Assembly: GCA_049609325.1 (NCBI GenBank)
Contig: JBMYYK010000043.1
Location: 1 to 11,208 of the forward strand
Source of the DNA: GCA-2733415 sp049609325
GTDB lineage: Bacteria > Bacteroidota > Bacteroidia > Flavobacteriales > Flavobacteriaceae
Direction: 5' to 3'
Length of the DNA: 11,208 nucleotides
Position numbers and translations under genes: made by a program. Below the pieces are notes generated by a model. The model had not been told where the DNA came from. It made no database searches and was given only the letters and a program-made list of their open reading frames with translations. Position 1 is the first letter of the stretch, and every line of letters begins with the position of its first letter. Positions 1 through 6,239 of this stretch are shown one piece after another.

Positions 1-1553
1 TCATCTACAATCATAACTTTATTGTCCATTACCACATACTCTACATCTTTTTCAAATAAAGTGTAAGCTTTTAGTAATTGATTTAAGGTATGGATGCGTT
101 CACTCTTAATGCTAAAATCTCTATATAAATCTTCTTTTTGAGCAGCTTCCTCCTCAATAGCTAAATTCTGAGCTTCTATCTTGGCAATTTCAGTACCGAT
201 GTCTGGCATCACAAAGAAATCTTTGTTGTCACCTCCAGAAAGATAATCAATACCTTTATCGGTTAATTCAATTTGATTGTTTTTTTCCTCAATAACAAAG
301 TACAATTCAGCATCAACTTTTGGCATTTCTTTGTTGTTGTCTGCCATATAAAAGTTTTCTGTTTTTTGTAGTAATTGACGGATACCATCTTCACTTAAAA
401 ACTTGATTAGAGCTTTGTTTTTTGGTAAACCTCTATATACACGTAACAGCTGAATTCCACCTTCTTCTGTATTACCAGAAGCGATTAGTTTTTTTGCTTC
501 TGCAAGAACGCCAACCAATTGTTTGCGTTGTATGTCTACAATATCAGATACTTTTGGTTTTAACTCGTTAAATTCATGACGATCGCCTTGAGGTACTGGA
601 CCAGAAATAATTAACGGAGTACGAGCATCATCAATTAAAACAGAATCAACCTCATCAATAATGGCATAATTATGTTTGCGTTGCACTAAATCGGTTGGTG
701 CATGAGACATGTTGTCACGTAAGTAATCAAAACCAAATTCGTTATTGGTACCATATGTGATGTCGGCATTATAAGCTTGGCGTCGTTCCGGTGAGTTAGG
801 CTGGTAGTAGTCTATACAGTCAACGGTTAAGCCATGGAATTGGAAAATAGGAGCCATCCACGCGCTATCACGTTTTGCTAGATAATCATTTACAGTAACT
901 AAGTGCACTCCATTTCCTGTAAGTGCATTTAAGTAAACCGGAAGAGTAGCTACTAAAGTTTTACCTTCTCCAGTGTGCATCTCGGCAATTTTACCTTGGT
1001 GCATTGCAATACCACCTATTAACTGCACGTCATAGTGTATCATATTCCAGTTAACTGTTGTGCCAGCTGCATCCCATGAAGTTTGCCATACAGCTTGGTC
1101 TCCATCAAGGCTAACATAGTCTTTTACACCAGATAATTCTCTATCATACACAGAGGCGGTAACGTTTACCGTGTCTTCGTTAGTAAAGCGTTTAGCCGTT
1201 TCTTTAACTACGGCAAAAGCTTCTGGTAATATGTCAAGTAAAACTTGTTCAGTAATAGTATAGGCTTTTTCATTAAGCTTATCTATTTTTAAGTACAGTT
1301 CTTCTTTTTTATCAATATCTGTAGTAGCTTCAATATCTGTTTTTAAAGTACTGATATTGGTGTTGATCTCAGAAATGGAATCTTGAATTTGAGTTTTAAA
1401 GGCAGTAGTTTTTGCCCTTAATTCATCATGAGATAATCCTGCCAAAGTAGGTTCAATTTTTTTGATTTTATCTACTAAAGGTTTAATTTCCTTGATGTCT
1501 TTTTGAGACTTGTCTCCTACAAATACTTTAAGTATTTTATTAATGAAATCCAT
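1..1553 (-). CDS. secA: Protein translocase subunit SecA, N-terminal part (partial, cut by window edge)
   Basis: This is the ATPase motor that drives unfolded preproteins through the SecYEG channel at the inner membrane. About 517 residues are visible from the ATG at 1553-1551; the reading frame runs off the window at the end of the preprotein cross-linking and first nucleotide-binding region, so no stop is seen. Motifs seen: the Walker A region MHTGEGKT (about residues 192-199, K198), VTVNDYLAKRD shortly after, TYGTNNEFGFDYLRDNM, and Walker B/DEAD-type IIDEVDSVLIDDARTPLI (D300-E301-V302-D303). The last codons read VMIVD, which begins the usual MIVDE-QTGR motif. Before Walker A there is a charged, probably helical stretch of about 60-80 residues, longer than in E. 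coli SecA; extended SecA proteins of about 1,100 residues are usual in Flavobacteria. The gene has its own 161-bp upstream region after a terminator, so it is probably a separate unit. Identification is certain; the full length is unknown. Confidence 0.97.
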   Translation of the reverse strand, partial: MDFINKILKVFVGDKSQKDIKEIKPLVDKIKKIEPTLAGLSHDELRAKTTAFKTQIQDSISEINTNISTLKTDIEATTDIDKKEELYLKIDKLNEKAYTITEQVLLDILPEAFAVVKETAKRFTNEDTVNVTASVYDRELSGVKDYVSLDGDQAVWQTSWDAAGTTVNWNMIHYDVQLIGGIAMHQGKIAEMHTGEGKTLVATLPVYLNALTGNGVHLVTVNDYLAKRDSAWMAPIFQFHGLTVDCIDYYQPNSPERRQAYNADITYGTNNEFGFDYLRDNMSHAPTDLVQRKHNYAIIDEVDSVLIDDARTPLIISGPVPQGDRHEFNELKPKVSDIVDIQRKQLVGVLAEAKKLIASGNTEEGGIQLLRVYRGLPKNKALIKFLSEDGIRQLLQKTENFYMADNNKEMPKVDAELYFVIEEKNNQIELTDKGIDYLSGGDNKDFFVMPDIGTEIAKIEAQNLAIEEEAAQKEDLYRDFSIKSERIHTLNQLLKAYTLFEKDVEYVVMDNKVMIVD

Positions 1554-1571
1554 AATGTCATAAATGTTTAT

Positions 1572-1610
1572 TCTCTTATTTAAAAGAGAGTGGTCAAGGA
1601 TGTTTGTCCT
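1572..1610. other. Two small inverted repeats in the secA leader
   Basis: Just upstream of the secA start lie two short inverted repeats. TCTCTT (1572-1577) and AAGAGA (1584-1589) are separated by 6 nt, and AGGA (1597-1600) and TCCT (1607-1610) are also separated by 6 nt. They could form weak hairpins in the 5' leader of the mRNA, 18 nt or more before the start codon. No TAnnTTTG promoter box was found in this upstream region, so the secA promoter is unresolved. Such short repeats are common by chance in AT-rich DNA, and a regulatory role is only a guess. Confidence 0.2.
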
Positions 1611-1672
1611 AAAAACCGATTGTTATGGTGTAGCTATGACAGTATTGGTACTGAGATAGTTACAAGTGGCAC

Positions 1673-1703
1673 AAAAAAAGCCTCTAGTTATAGAGACTTT
1701 TTT
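1673..1703. terminator. Bidirectional-looking intrinsic terminator after the DUF2795 gene
   Basis: A stem CTCTA (1682-1686) / TAGAG (1691-1695) with loop GTTA can be extended by a G1680-C1697 pair across one mismatch. It is flanked by a run of seven A on the left (1673-1679) and six T on the right (1698-1703). Read on the minus strand this gives hairpin plus U-run 12 nt beyond the stop of the DUF2795 gene, so it should end that transcript before secA. The T-run on the other side makes it symmetrical. The stem is short, so strength is uncertain. Confidence 0.7.
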
Positions 1704-1714
1704 GCTTATTTATT

Positions 1715-1936
1715 TTAATATTCTTCCTCATTCCAAAGATAATCTTCTTCGGTAGGGTAGTCTGGCCATATTTCTTCAATAGAATCATATTGATCTCCTT
1801 CGTCTTCAATAGCTTGAAGATTTTCTACAACTTCTAAAGGAGAACCGGTTCTAATGGCATAATCAATTAATTCATCTTTTGTTGCCGGCCATGGAGCATC
1901 ACTTAAATGAGATGCTAATTCTAGAGTCCAATACAT
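1715..1936 (-). CDS. DUF2795 domain-containing small acidic protein (73 aa)
   Basis: This is a 73-residue protein of unknown function. Its core, from PWPATKDELIDYAIRTG (about residues 15-31) through VVENLQAIEDEGDQYDSIEEIW, fits the DUF2795 pattern: a short helical domain in which a PATKEEL-like motif is followed by 'G-P-EVV--L' and a D/E-rich stretch. The C terminus is very acidic and aromatic (DYPTEEDYLWNEEEY). There is no signal peptide, membrane segment or cysteine. The length and sequence match what I recognise as a strongly conserved single-copy protein of Flavobacteria. It has its own good promoter (1963-1992) and a terminator right after the stop, so it appears to be monocistronic rather than part of an operon with secA. 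The conservation and composition suggest a cytosolic protein-binding role, but no function can be assigned from sequence. Confidence 0.9.
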   Translation of the reverse strand: MYWTLELASHLSDAPWPATKDELIDYAIRTGSPLEVVENLQAIEDEGDQYDSIEEIWPDYPTEEDYLWNEEEY

Positions 1937-1962
1937 AATTGTAACTGATTTTAATTTTAAAG

Positions 1963-1992
1963 CAAAAATAATTTTTTAAATGAATAAATCAA
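1963..1992 (-). promoter_or_regulatory. Bacteroidota-type promoter of the DUF2795 gene
   Basis: On the minus strand a -33 TTG (1992-1990) is followed, after exactly 19 nt, by TATTTTTG (1970-1963), a full match to the -7 consensus TAnnTTTG of Bacteroidota housekeeping sigma factors. The box ends 26 nt before the ATG at 1936, leaving a short leader of about 20 nt. Both boxes and the ideal spacing are seen directly; activity is inferred. Confidence 0.75.
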
Positions 1993-2064
1993 GTAAAAAG
2001 TAAATTATTTCAAATATTTTTTAAAGAACGTTTTTGTGCTGTTTATAAGTGATGTATAGCGGAT

Positions 2065-2637
2065 TTAATACTTTTTAGGGATCCATTTAATTTCATCAGC
2101 TTTCAAGTCATAGGACAACTTTCGTGCCAATACAAAAAGGTAGTCAGAAAGTCTGTTTAAATATTTTAATGCGCGCTCGTCAAATGGTGATATACTATGC
2201 AACTCACTTGCTAATCGCTCTGCTCGTCTACATACACAACGCGCTATGTGACAATATGACACGGTAGTGTGACCGCCTGGCAATACAAAATGTGTCATAG
2301 GAGGGAGGTGTTGCTCCATAGTGTCAATTTCAGTTTCTAAAGTTTCAATATCTGCTTCTTCAACTTTTGGTATGTTTAAACGTTCTTTTCCGTTTTTTAA
2401 AACTTGTTTCTCAGGGTCGGTTGCTAGAATAGCACCTAGTGTAAATAATTTATCTTGAATATCTATTAGTACTTTTTTTGAATTAGGGTCAATGTTTTGA
2501 TCTCTAATTAATCCTATATAAGAGTTTAACTCATCTACTGTTCCGTAGCTGTCAATTCTAATGTGATGTTTAGGTACGCGAGTACCTCCAAATAAGGCAG
2601 TTGTTCCTTTGTCTCCTGTTTTTGTATATACTTTCAT
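2065..2637 (-). CDS. PduO-type cob(I)yrinic acid a,c-diamide / cob(I)alamin adenosyltransferase
   Basis: This enzyme transfers the adenosyl group of ATP to cob(I)alamin, giving the adenosylcobalamin cofactor. The 190 residues span the whole PduO/MMAB family domain. Motifs seen are the ATP-binding N terminus YTKTGDKGTTALFGG (residues 4-18), RIDSYGTVDELNSYIG (27-42), FVLPGG (117-122), ARCVCRRAERLA (132-143), and the closing NRLSDYLFVLAR (161-172). It is unrelated in fold to the CobA/CobO type of the same activity. It has no N-terminal targeting sequence and should be cytosolic. It is the last gene of a probable minus-strand operon, 53 nt after the methyltransferase gene, with no TAnnTTTG box in that gap. 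No cobalamin biosynthesis or B12-dependent enzyme gene and no recognisable cobalamin riboswitch is nearby, so it probably serves salvage of corrinoids for enzymes encoded elsewhere, such as methylmalonyl-CoA mutase. No clear hairpin terminator follows it. Confidence 0.95.
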   Translation of the reverse strand: MKVYTKTGDKGTTALFGGTRVPKHHIRIDSYGTVDELNSYIGLIRDQNIDPNSKKVLIDIQDKLFTLGAILATDPEKQVLKNGKERLNIPKVEEADIETLETEIDTMEQHLPPMTHFVLPGGHTTVSYCHIARCVCRRAERLASELHSISPFDERALKYLNRLSDYLFVLARKLSYDLKADEIKWIPKKY

Positions 2638-2690
2638 ATGGTAAAATTAGTGATTTATAGAAAGAAAACGAAGTGTTTTTTAAGGTGTTT

Positions 2691-3461
2691 TTACATTCTA
2701 ATACTAAAATGTTCCTTGTGTTTGTTTTCAGTTCTAAAAAATACAAATCCCCAGTAAAATGTGTCTATGGTTATGGTGACTTTTGGGTGGTTTTTAATGA
2801 TGCCCCAGGCTTCCTCCATGTCTTTTGACCAATGAATGTCATCAAAAATAAAAACACTGTCATTAGCGGTGTTTTTTACTAAAGTGTTGAAGTATGTTAA
2901 AGTGGCTTCTTTTTGGTGATTACCGTCAAAATAGACCAAGTCATATTGTGTAGAATATGTTTTTAAGTTCTTTGAAAAGTCTGTTGTAATAGAGTTGATA
3001 TTCTGTAAACCATGTGCTTTAAACTGTACTTGAGCAATAGCTGAAGTTTCTGGGCATCCCTCTAATGTAGTGATACGAGTTTTAGGATTAGCAAAAGCGA
3101 TAGCAGAGGATGCTAAACCTAAAGATGTGCCGAGCTCTAATACCGATTCGAAATTAAAATACTGCGCTAACCTTGCTAGTAGTTGTGCACGTTTAGGTGT
3201 AATACCTGCTGTTTTTGCAATAGCAGCTATTTGGCGGTTAGCATTTTTAAACACTCTACTGCCCGCACCAAAATCTGTTACTGTAATCGTGTTTTTATTG
3301 GCTAGTAATTGTAATCGGTAGAGTTTTAGTTTTTTATAAACGGGTAGAGTTGTCTTATTGTAAAAGCACTTGGTAGTTAAATCATATACAAATGGAGAGT
3401 GCACGCCATGTTCATTTGTTGAGGCGAATAAAAATTTTAAATAGGCAAAAATTTGAAACAT
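2691..3461 (-). CDS. Class I SAM-dependent O-methyltransferase-like protein
   Basis: This is a 256-residue Rossmann-fold methyltransferase. The SAM-binding motif I is VLELGTSLGLASSAIAF (residues 107-123), preceded by a helical region 84-105 (TAGITPKRAQLLARLAQYF). Next come TTLEG (131-135), whose acidic residue normally binds the SAM ribose, YDLVYFDGNHQKEAT (173-187) and FIFDDIHWS (204-212). This layout resembles the small O-methyltransferase family that includes catechol and caffeoyl-CoA enzymes, and the DGNH and DDIH motifs could supply metal ligands. The N terminus NEHGVHSPFVYDL (16-28) is a motif I associate with a Bacteroidota-specific subgroup of unknown substrate. There is no signal peptide. 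The start lies only 5 nt after the stop of the ABC-F gene, so the two are almost certainly co-transcribed. The substrate cannot be told from sequence or context. Confidence 0.9.
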   Translation of the reverse strand: MFQIFAYLKFLFASTNEHGVHSPFVYDLTTKCFYNKTTLPVYKKLKLYRLQLLANKNTITVTDFGAGSRVFKNANRQIAAIAKTAGITPKRAQLLARLAQYFNFESVLELGTSLGLASSAIAFANPKTRITTLEGCPETSAIAQVQFKAHGLQNINSITTDFSKNLKTYSTQYDLVYFDGNHQKEATLTYFNTLVKNTANDSVFIFDDIHWSKDMEEAWGIIKNHPKVTITIDTFYWGFVFFRTENKHKEHFSIRM

Positions 3462-3466
3462 AACGG

Positions 3467-5326
3467 TTAGGACTCTAGTTTTGCAGACAACTCAAACCAA
3501 CGCAATTCTTTGTCTTCAATAGTATCTGCTAGTTGTTTTATTTGTTTAGATACAGTTTCAATTTCTTCAATAGTATATTCTGTTGTTGCAAAACTGTTTT
3601 CTAAATCTTTTTTTTCAGCTTCTAATTTCTGAATATCTTTTTCTAAACGATTGTATTCCTTTTGTTCGTTAAAGGTGAGTTGGGTTGTAGACTCTTTTTT
3701 CCAAGTAGTTTTTTCTTTTTTCTCTGTTGTTTTTGCCTCAGGAACGCTACTATCTTCATAGGTTCTAAAGTCGGAGTAGTTGCCAGGGAAGTCCTCGATG
3801 ACTCCTTGACCTCTAAATACAAATAAATGATCAACAACTTTATCCATAAAATAGCGGTCGTGTGACACGACAATTAAGCATCCAGGGTAATCTAATAAAA
3901 AGTTTTCTAGAACACTCAAGGTAATGATATCTAGGTCATTGGTAGGTTCATCTAAAATTAGAAAATTCGGGTTTTGAATTAGAACGGTACAAAGGTACAG
4001 ACGTTTACGTTCACCACCAGATAGTTTTTCTACCAAATCATACTGCTTCTTTTTGTCAAATAAAAAGCGCTCTAATAATTGTGCTGCAGAAATTTTACGT
4101 CCTTTTGATAAAGGAATGTAGTCGCCGTATTCGCGAATAACATCAATAACTTTTTGTCCTTCTTTTATTGTGATCCCTTTTTGGGTGTAATAACCAAATT
4201 TAACAGTATCTCCAACAATCACTTTACCGGCGTCTGGAGTGTCGGTATTGGTTAGCATGTTTAAGAAGGTAGACTTTCCGGCACCATTTTTTCCTATAAT
4301 ACCTATGCGTTCACCTCTAATAAAGGAGTAGTTGAATTTGTTTAATATAACCTTATTTCCAAAGGCTTTAAAAGTGTTGTGAAACTCTACAATTTTATTA
4401 CCAAGGCGTTCCATGTTAATTTCCAACTCCAAATTGTGTTCTTTACGTCTGGAGTGTGCTTTTGCCTTAATGTCATAAAAATCATCAATACGCGATTTAG
4501 ATTTTGTTGTACGTGCTTTTGGTTGACGACGCATCCAATCTAATTCTTTTTTGAAGAGGTTTTTTGCTTTATTTATTTCTGTATTTTCAGCTGTTACCCT
4601 AGCTTCTTTTTTATCTAAATAGTAGGAGTAATTGCCTTTATAACTGTAGATTTTTCCGTTTTCTAATTCAATAATTTCATTACAAACACGCTCTAAGAAA
4701 TAACGATCGTGAGTGACTACAAATAACGTGATGCTTTCTTTTTTAAAATAGGCTTCAAGCCACTCAATCATGTCTAAATCAAGGTGGTTTGTAGGTTCAT
4801 CTAAAATGAGTAAGTCAGGCTTGTTGATGAGTATGGTGGCTAAAGCCAAACGTTTTTTTTGTCCACCAGAAAGTAACTTTACTTTTTGGTTTAATTGGTC
4901 AAGTTTTAGCTTGAACAGAATTTGTTTGTACTGAGTTTCAAAATCCCATGCTTGATGTTGTTCCATCAAATCGAATGCCTTTTGGTAGGCTTCACTGTTG
5001 TCAGGGTTTTCTAAAGCCTTCTCGTATTTTTGGATGATTTTTAAGATCGGATTGTCTGATGCAAAAATGGTCTCCTCAATGGTGAGGTTGTCATCAAATA
5101 CATCTTCTTGAGATAAGAATGCAACGCTTAAGTCTTTACGTTTTATAATTTGCCCAGTATCTGACTCATCTCTGCCACTAATGATGTTTAAAATGGTTGA
5201 TTTCCCGGTACCGTTTTTGGCAATAAAAGCTATTTTTTGGTCTTTATTAATACCGAATGACACCTGGTCGAACAATACACGCTCACCGTATGATTTTGAT
5301 ATGTTTTCTACAGATAAGTAGTTCAC
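3467..5326 (-). CDS. uup: ABC-F family ATPase, Uup type
   Basis: This is a 619-residue soluble protein with two ABC ATPase domains and no membrane segments. ABC-F proteins act on the ribosome, and Uup in particular has been linked to ribosome assembly and DNA-related phenotypes. Domain 1 has Walker A AKNGTGKST (36-44), signature LSGGQ (152-156), Walker B LLILDEPTNHLD (172-183) and H206. Domain 2 has GKNGAGKST (345-353), LSGGE (435-439), FLILDEPTNDLD (455-466) and H489. The linker between them contains LDWMRRQPKARTTKSKSRID (262-281), like the interdomain linker of Uup. After about residue 550 a charged segment rich in K, E and L forms a probable C-terminal coiled coil, also a Uup trait. The start is a GTG at 5326-5324: an in-frame TGA lies five codons upstream with no other possible start between, and translation from GTG gives the typical N terminus (M)NYLSVENISKSYG. 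It is probably the first gene of an operon with the methyltransferase. Assignment to Uup rather than another ABC-F subgroup is somewhat less certain. Confidence 0.93.
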   Translation of the reverse strand: MNYLSVENISKSYGERVLFDQVSFGINKDQKIAFIAKNGTGKSTILNIISGRDESDTGQIIKRKDLSVAFLSQEDVFDDNLTIEETIFASDNPILKIIQKYEKALENPDNSEAYQKAFDLMEQHQAWDFETQYKQILFKLKLDQLNQKVKLLSGGQKKRLALATILINKPDLLILDEPTNHLDLDMIEWLEAYFKKESITLFVVTHDRYFLERVCNEIIELENGKIYSYKGNYSYYLDKKEARVTAENTEINKAKNLFKKELDWMRRQPKARTTKSKSRIDDFYDIKAKAHSRRKEHNLELEINMERLGNKIVEFHNTFKAFGNKVILNKFNYSFIRGERIGIIGKNGAGKSTFLNMLTNTDTPDAGKVIVGDTVKFGYYTQKGITIKEGQKVIDVIREYGDYIPLSKGRKISAAQLLERFLFDKKKQYDLVEKLSGGERKRLYLCTVLIQNPNFLILDEPTNDLDIITLSVLENFLLDYPGCLIVVSHDRYFMDKVVDHLFVFRGQGVIEDFPGNYSDFRTYEDSSVPEAKTTEKKEKTTWKKESTTQLTFNEQKEYNRLEKDIQKLEAEKKDLENSFATTEYTIEEIETVSKQIKQLADTIEDKELRWFELSAKLES

Positions 5327-5358
5327 GATTTTATTTTTTCACAAATTAAGTTGAAATT

Positions 5359-5372
5359 CCTTAGATATAAGG
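5359..5372. repeat. Short perfect inverted repeat in the divergent intergenic region
   Basis: CCTTA (5359-5363) and TAAGG (5368-5372) form a perfect 5-bp inverted repeat around GATA. It lies in the 108-bp region between the divergent ABC-F and polysaccharide export genes, about 30 nt upstream of the -7 box of the plus-strand operon. It could be an operator, but it is short and may be chance. Confidence 0.25.
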
Positions 5373-5402
5373 TATAAAGTTTTATTATTAGTGCTGAAAA
5401 GT

Positions 5403-5410
5403 TATATTTG
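5403..5410 (+). promoter_or_regulatory. Probable -7 promoter box of the polysaccharide export operon
   Basis: TATATTTG matches the Bacteroidota -7 consensus TAnnTTTG exactly and lies 24 nt before the ATG at 5435, so the leader would be under 20 nt. At the ideal 19-nt spacing upstream the sequence is TTT (5381-5383) rather than TTG, so the -33 element is weak. No equally good box was found for the divergent ABC-F gene. Confidence 0.55.
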
Positions 5411-5434
5411 TGTCTTACTAAAACATGAATTTCA

Positions 5435-6232
5435 ATGAAAATTAAGTTAGTTCTTATATTTTTAGCACTTATATCTCTCACATTTACATCTTGTATTTCT
5501 AATAAACAATCGGCTTACATGCAACAACATGATGGGTTGGTAGAAGAGTTGATGTTAAGTAAGCAATTACCGCCATATAGAGTACAAATTAACGATGTGT
5601 TAAGTATTCGTGTAAAAGCACTTGATCAAGAGTTGGTAGGGATGTTTAATCCAATAGGAAGTGATGACAATGTAAACGCATTAACCCGTGAAGCTTTGTA
5701 TTCTGATGGGTTTTTAATTGATGATCATGGTGAAATTAATATGCCAACCTTAGGTAAAATTAAAATATTAAATCTTACAGTAGAGGAGGTAAAAGAAAAA
5801 ATAGAGCAGCAACTGTTAGAGCAATATTTTAAAAAGGAAGCAAATATTTTTGTTACTGTTAAACTTGGAGGAGTGAAATATACCACCTTAGGAGAGTTTG
5901 GAAGTACTGGGACTAAGGTTATTTTTCAAGAACGTGTTAATATTTTTGAGGCTATAGCAAATTCAGGTGACATCAATCATATTGGTAATAAAAAAGATAT
6001 GCTATTAATACGTCCATATCCTGGGGGGAACAAAATACATCATATTGATTTGACAGATGTAAATATTTTTGAATCGCCATTTTTTTATATTCAACCTAAT
6101 GATATGTTGTATATAAAACCTTTACCACAAAAGGCTTGGGGGACAGGTACAACAGGATTGCAATCGTTTTCTACAATCTTAAGTATTTTTACAGCGTTAA
6201 CTACCACCTATTTTTTAATAAGAACTTTATAA
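5435..6232 (+). CDS. wza: Wza-like polysaccharide export outer-membrane lipoprotein
   Basis: This is a member of the outer-membrane polysaccharide export (OPX) family, which forms or gates the exit route for capsule or exopolysaccharide. The N terminus is a lipoprotein signal peptide: K2/K4, a hydrophobic core (residues 5-17), and FTSC with the lipidated Cys at position 20. Residues about 46-143 form the Poly_export domain (PPYRVQINDVLSIRV, then DGFLIDDHGEINMPTLGKI, 91-109, and the LTVEEVKEKIEQQL helix). Residues about 147-230 fit a single SLBB domain (TTLGEFGSTGTKVIF, RVNIFEAIANSGDI, PNDMLYIKPLP). A hydrophobic segment at about 241-262 (SFSTILSIFTALTTTYFLI) is predicted to span or anchor in a membrane. 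At 265 residues it is much shorter than E. coli Wza (about 380) and has room for only one SLBB domain. It heads the operon; the wzc-like gene starts 7 nt after its stop. A second ATG at 5425 is out of frame and is not used here. Confidence 0.93.
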   Translation: MKIKLVLIFLALISLTFTSCISNKQSAYMQQHDGLVEELMLSKQLPPYRVQINDVLSIRVKALDQELVGMFNPIGSDDNVNALTREALYSDGFLIDDHGEINMPTLGKIKILNLTVEEVKEKIEQQLLEQYFKKEANIFVTVKLGGVKYTTLGEFGSTGTKVIFQERVNIFEAIANSGDINHIGNKKDMLLIRPYPGGNKIHHIDLTDVNIFESPFFYIQPNDMLYIKPLPQKAWGTGTTGLQSFSTILSIFTALTTTYFLIRTL

Positions 6233-6239
6233 GCAAACC

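Noticed and set aside
1993..2064. A possible terminator after the cobalamin adenosyltransferase gene
   Set aside because: T-rich runs are present, but no GC-bearing hairpin with a following U-run could be found on the minus strand.
2638..2690. A cobalamin riboswitch or separate promoter before the adenosyltransferase gene
   Set aside because: The 53-nt gap is far too short for a cobalamin riboswitch and contains no TAnnTTTG box on the minus strand; co-transcription with the upstream genes is simpler.
3070..3321. An 83-codon plus-strand open frame inside the methyltransferase gene
   Set aside because: It is antisense to the SAM-binding motif region of a convincing gene and has no domain or promoter.
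5425..5445. A six-codon reading frame (MNFNEN) starting 10 nt before and overlapping the wza-like start in another frame
   Set aside because: It is too short to judge, and an ATG plus early stop is expected by chance in AT-rich DNA. No attenuator-like structure accompanies it.
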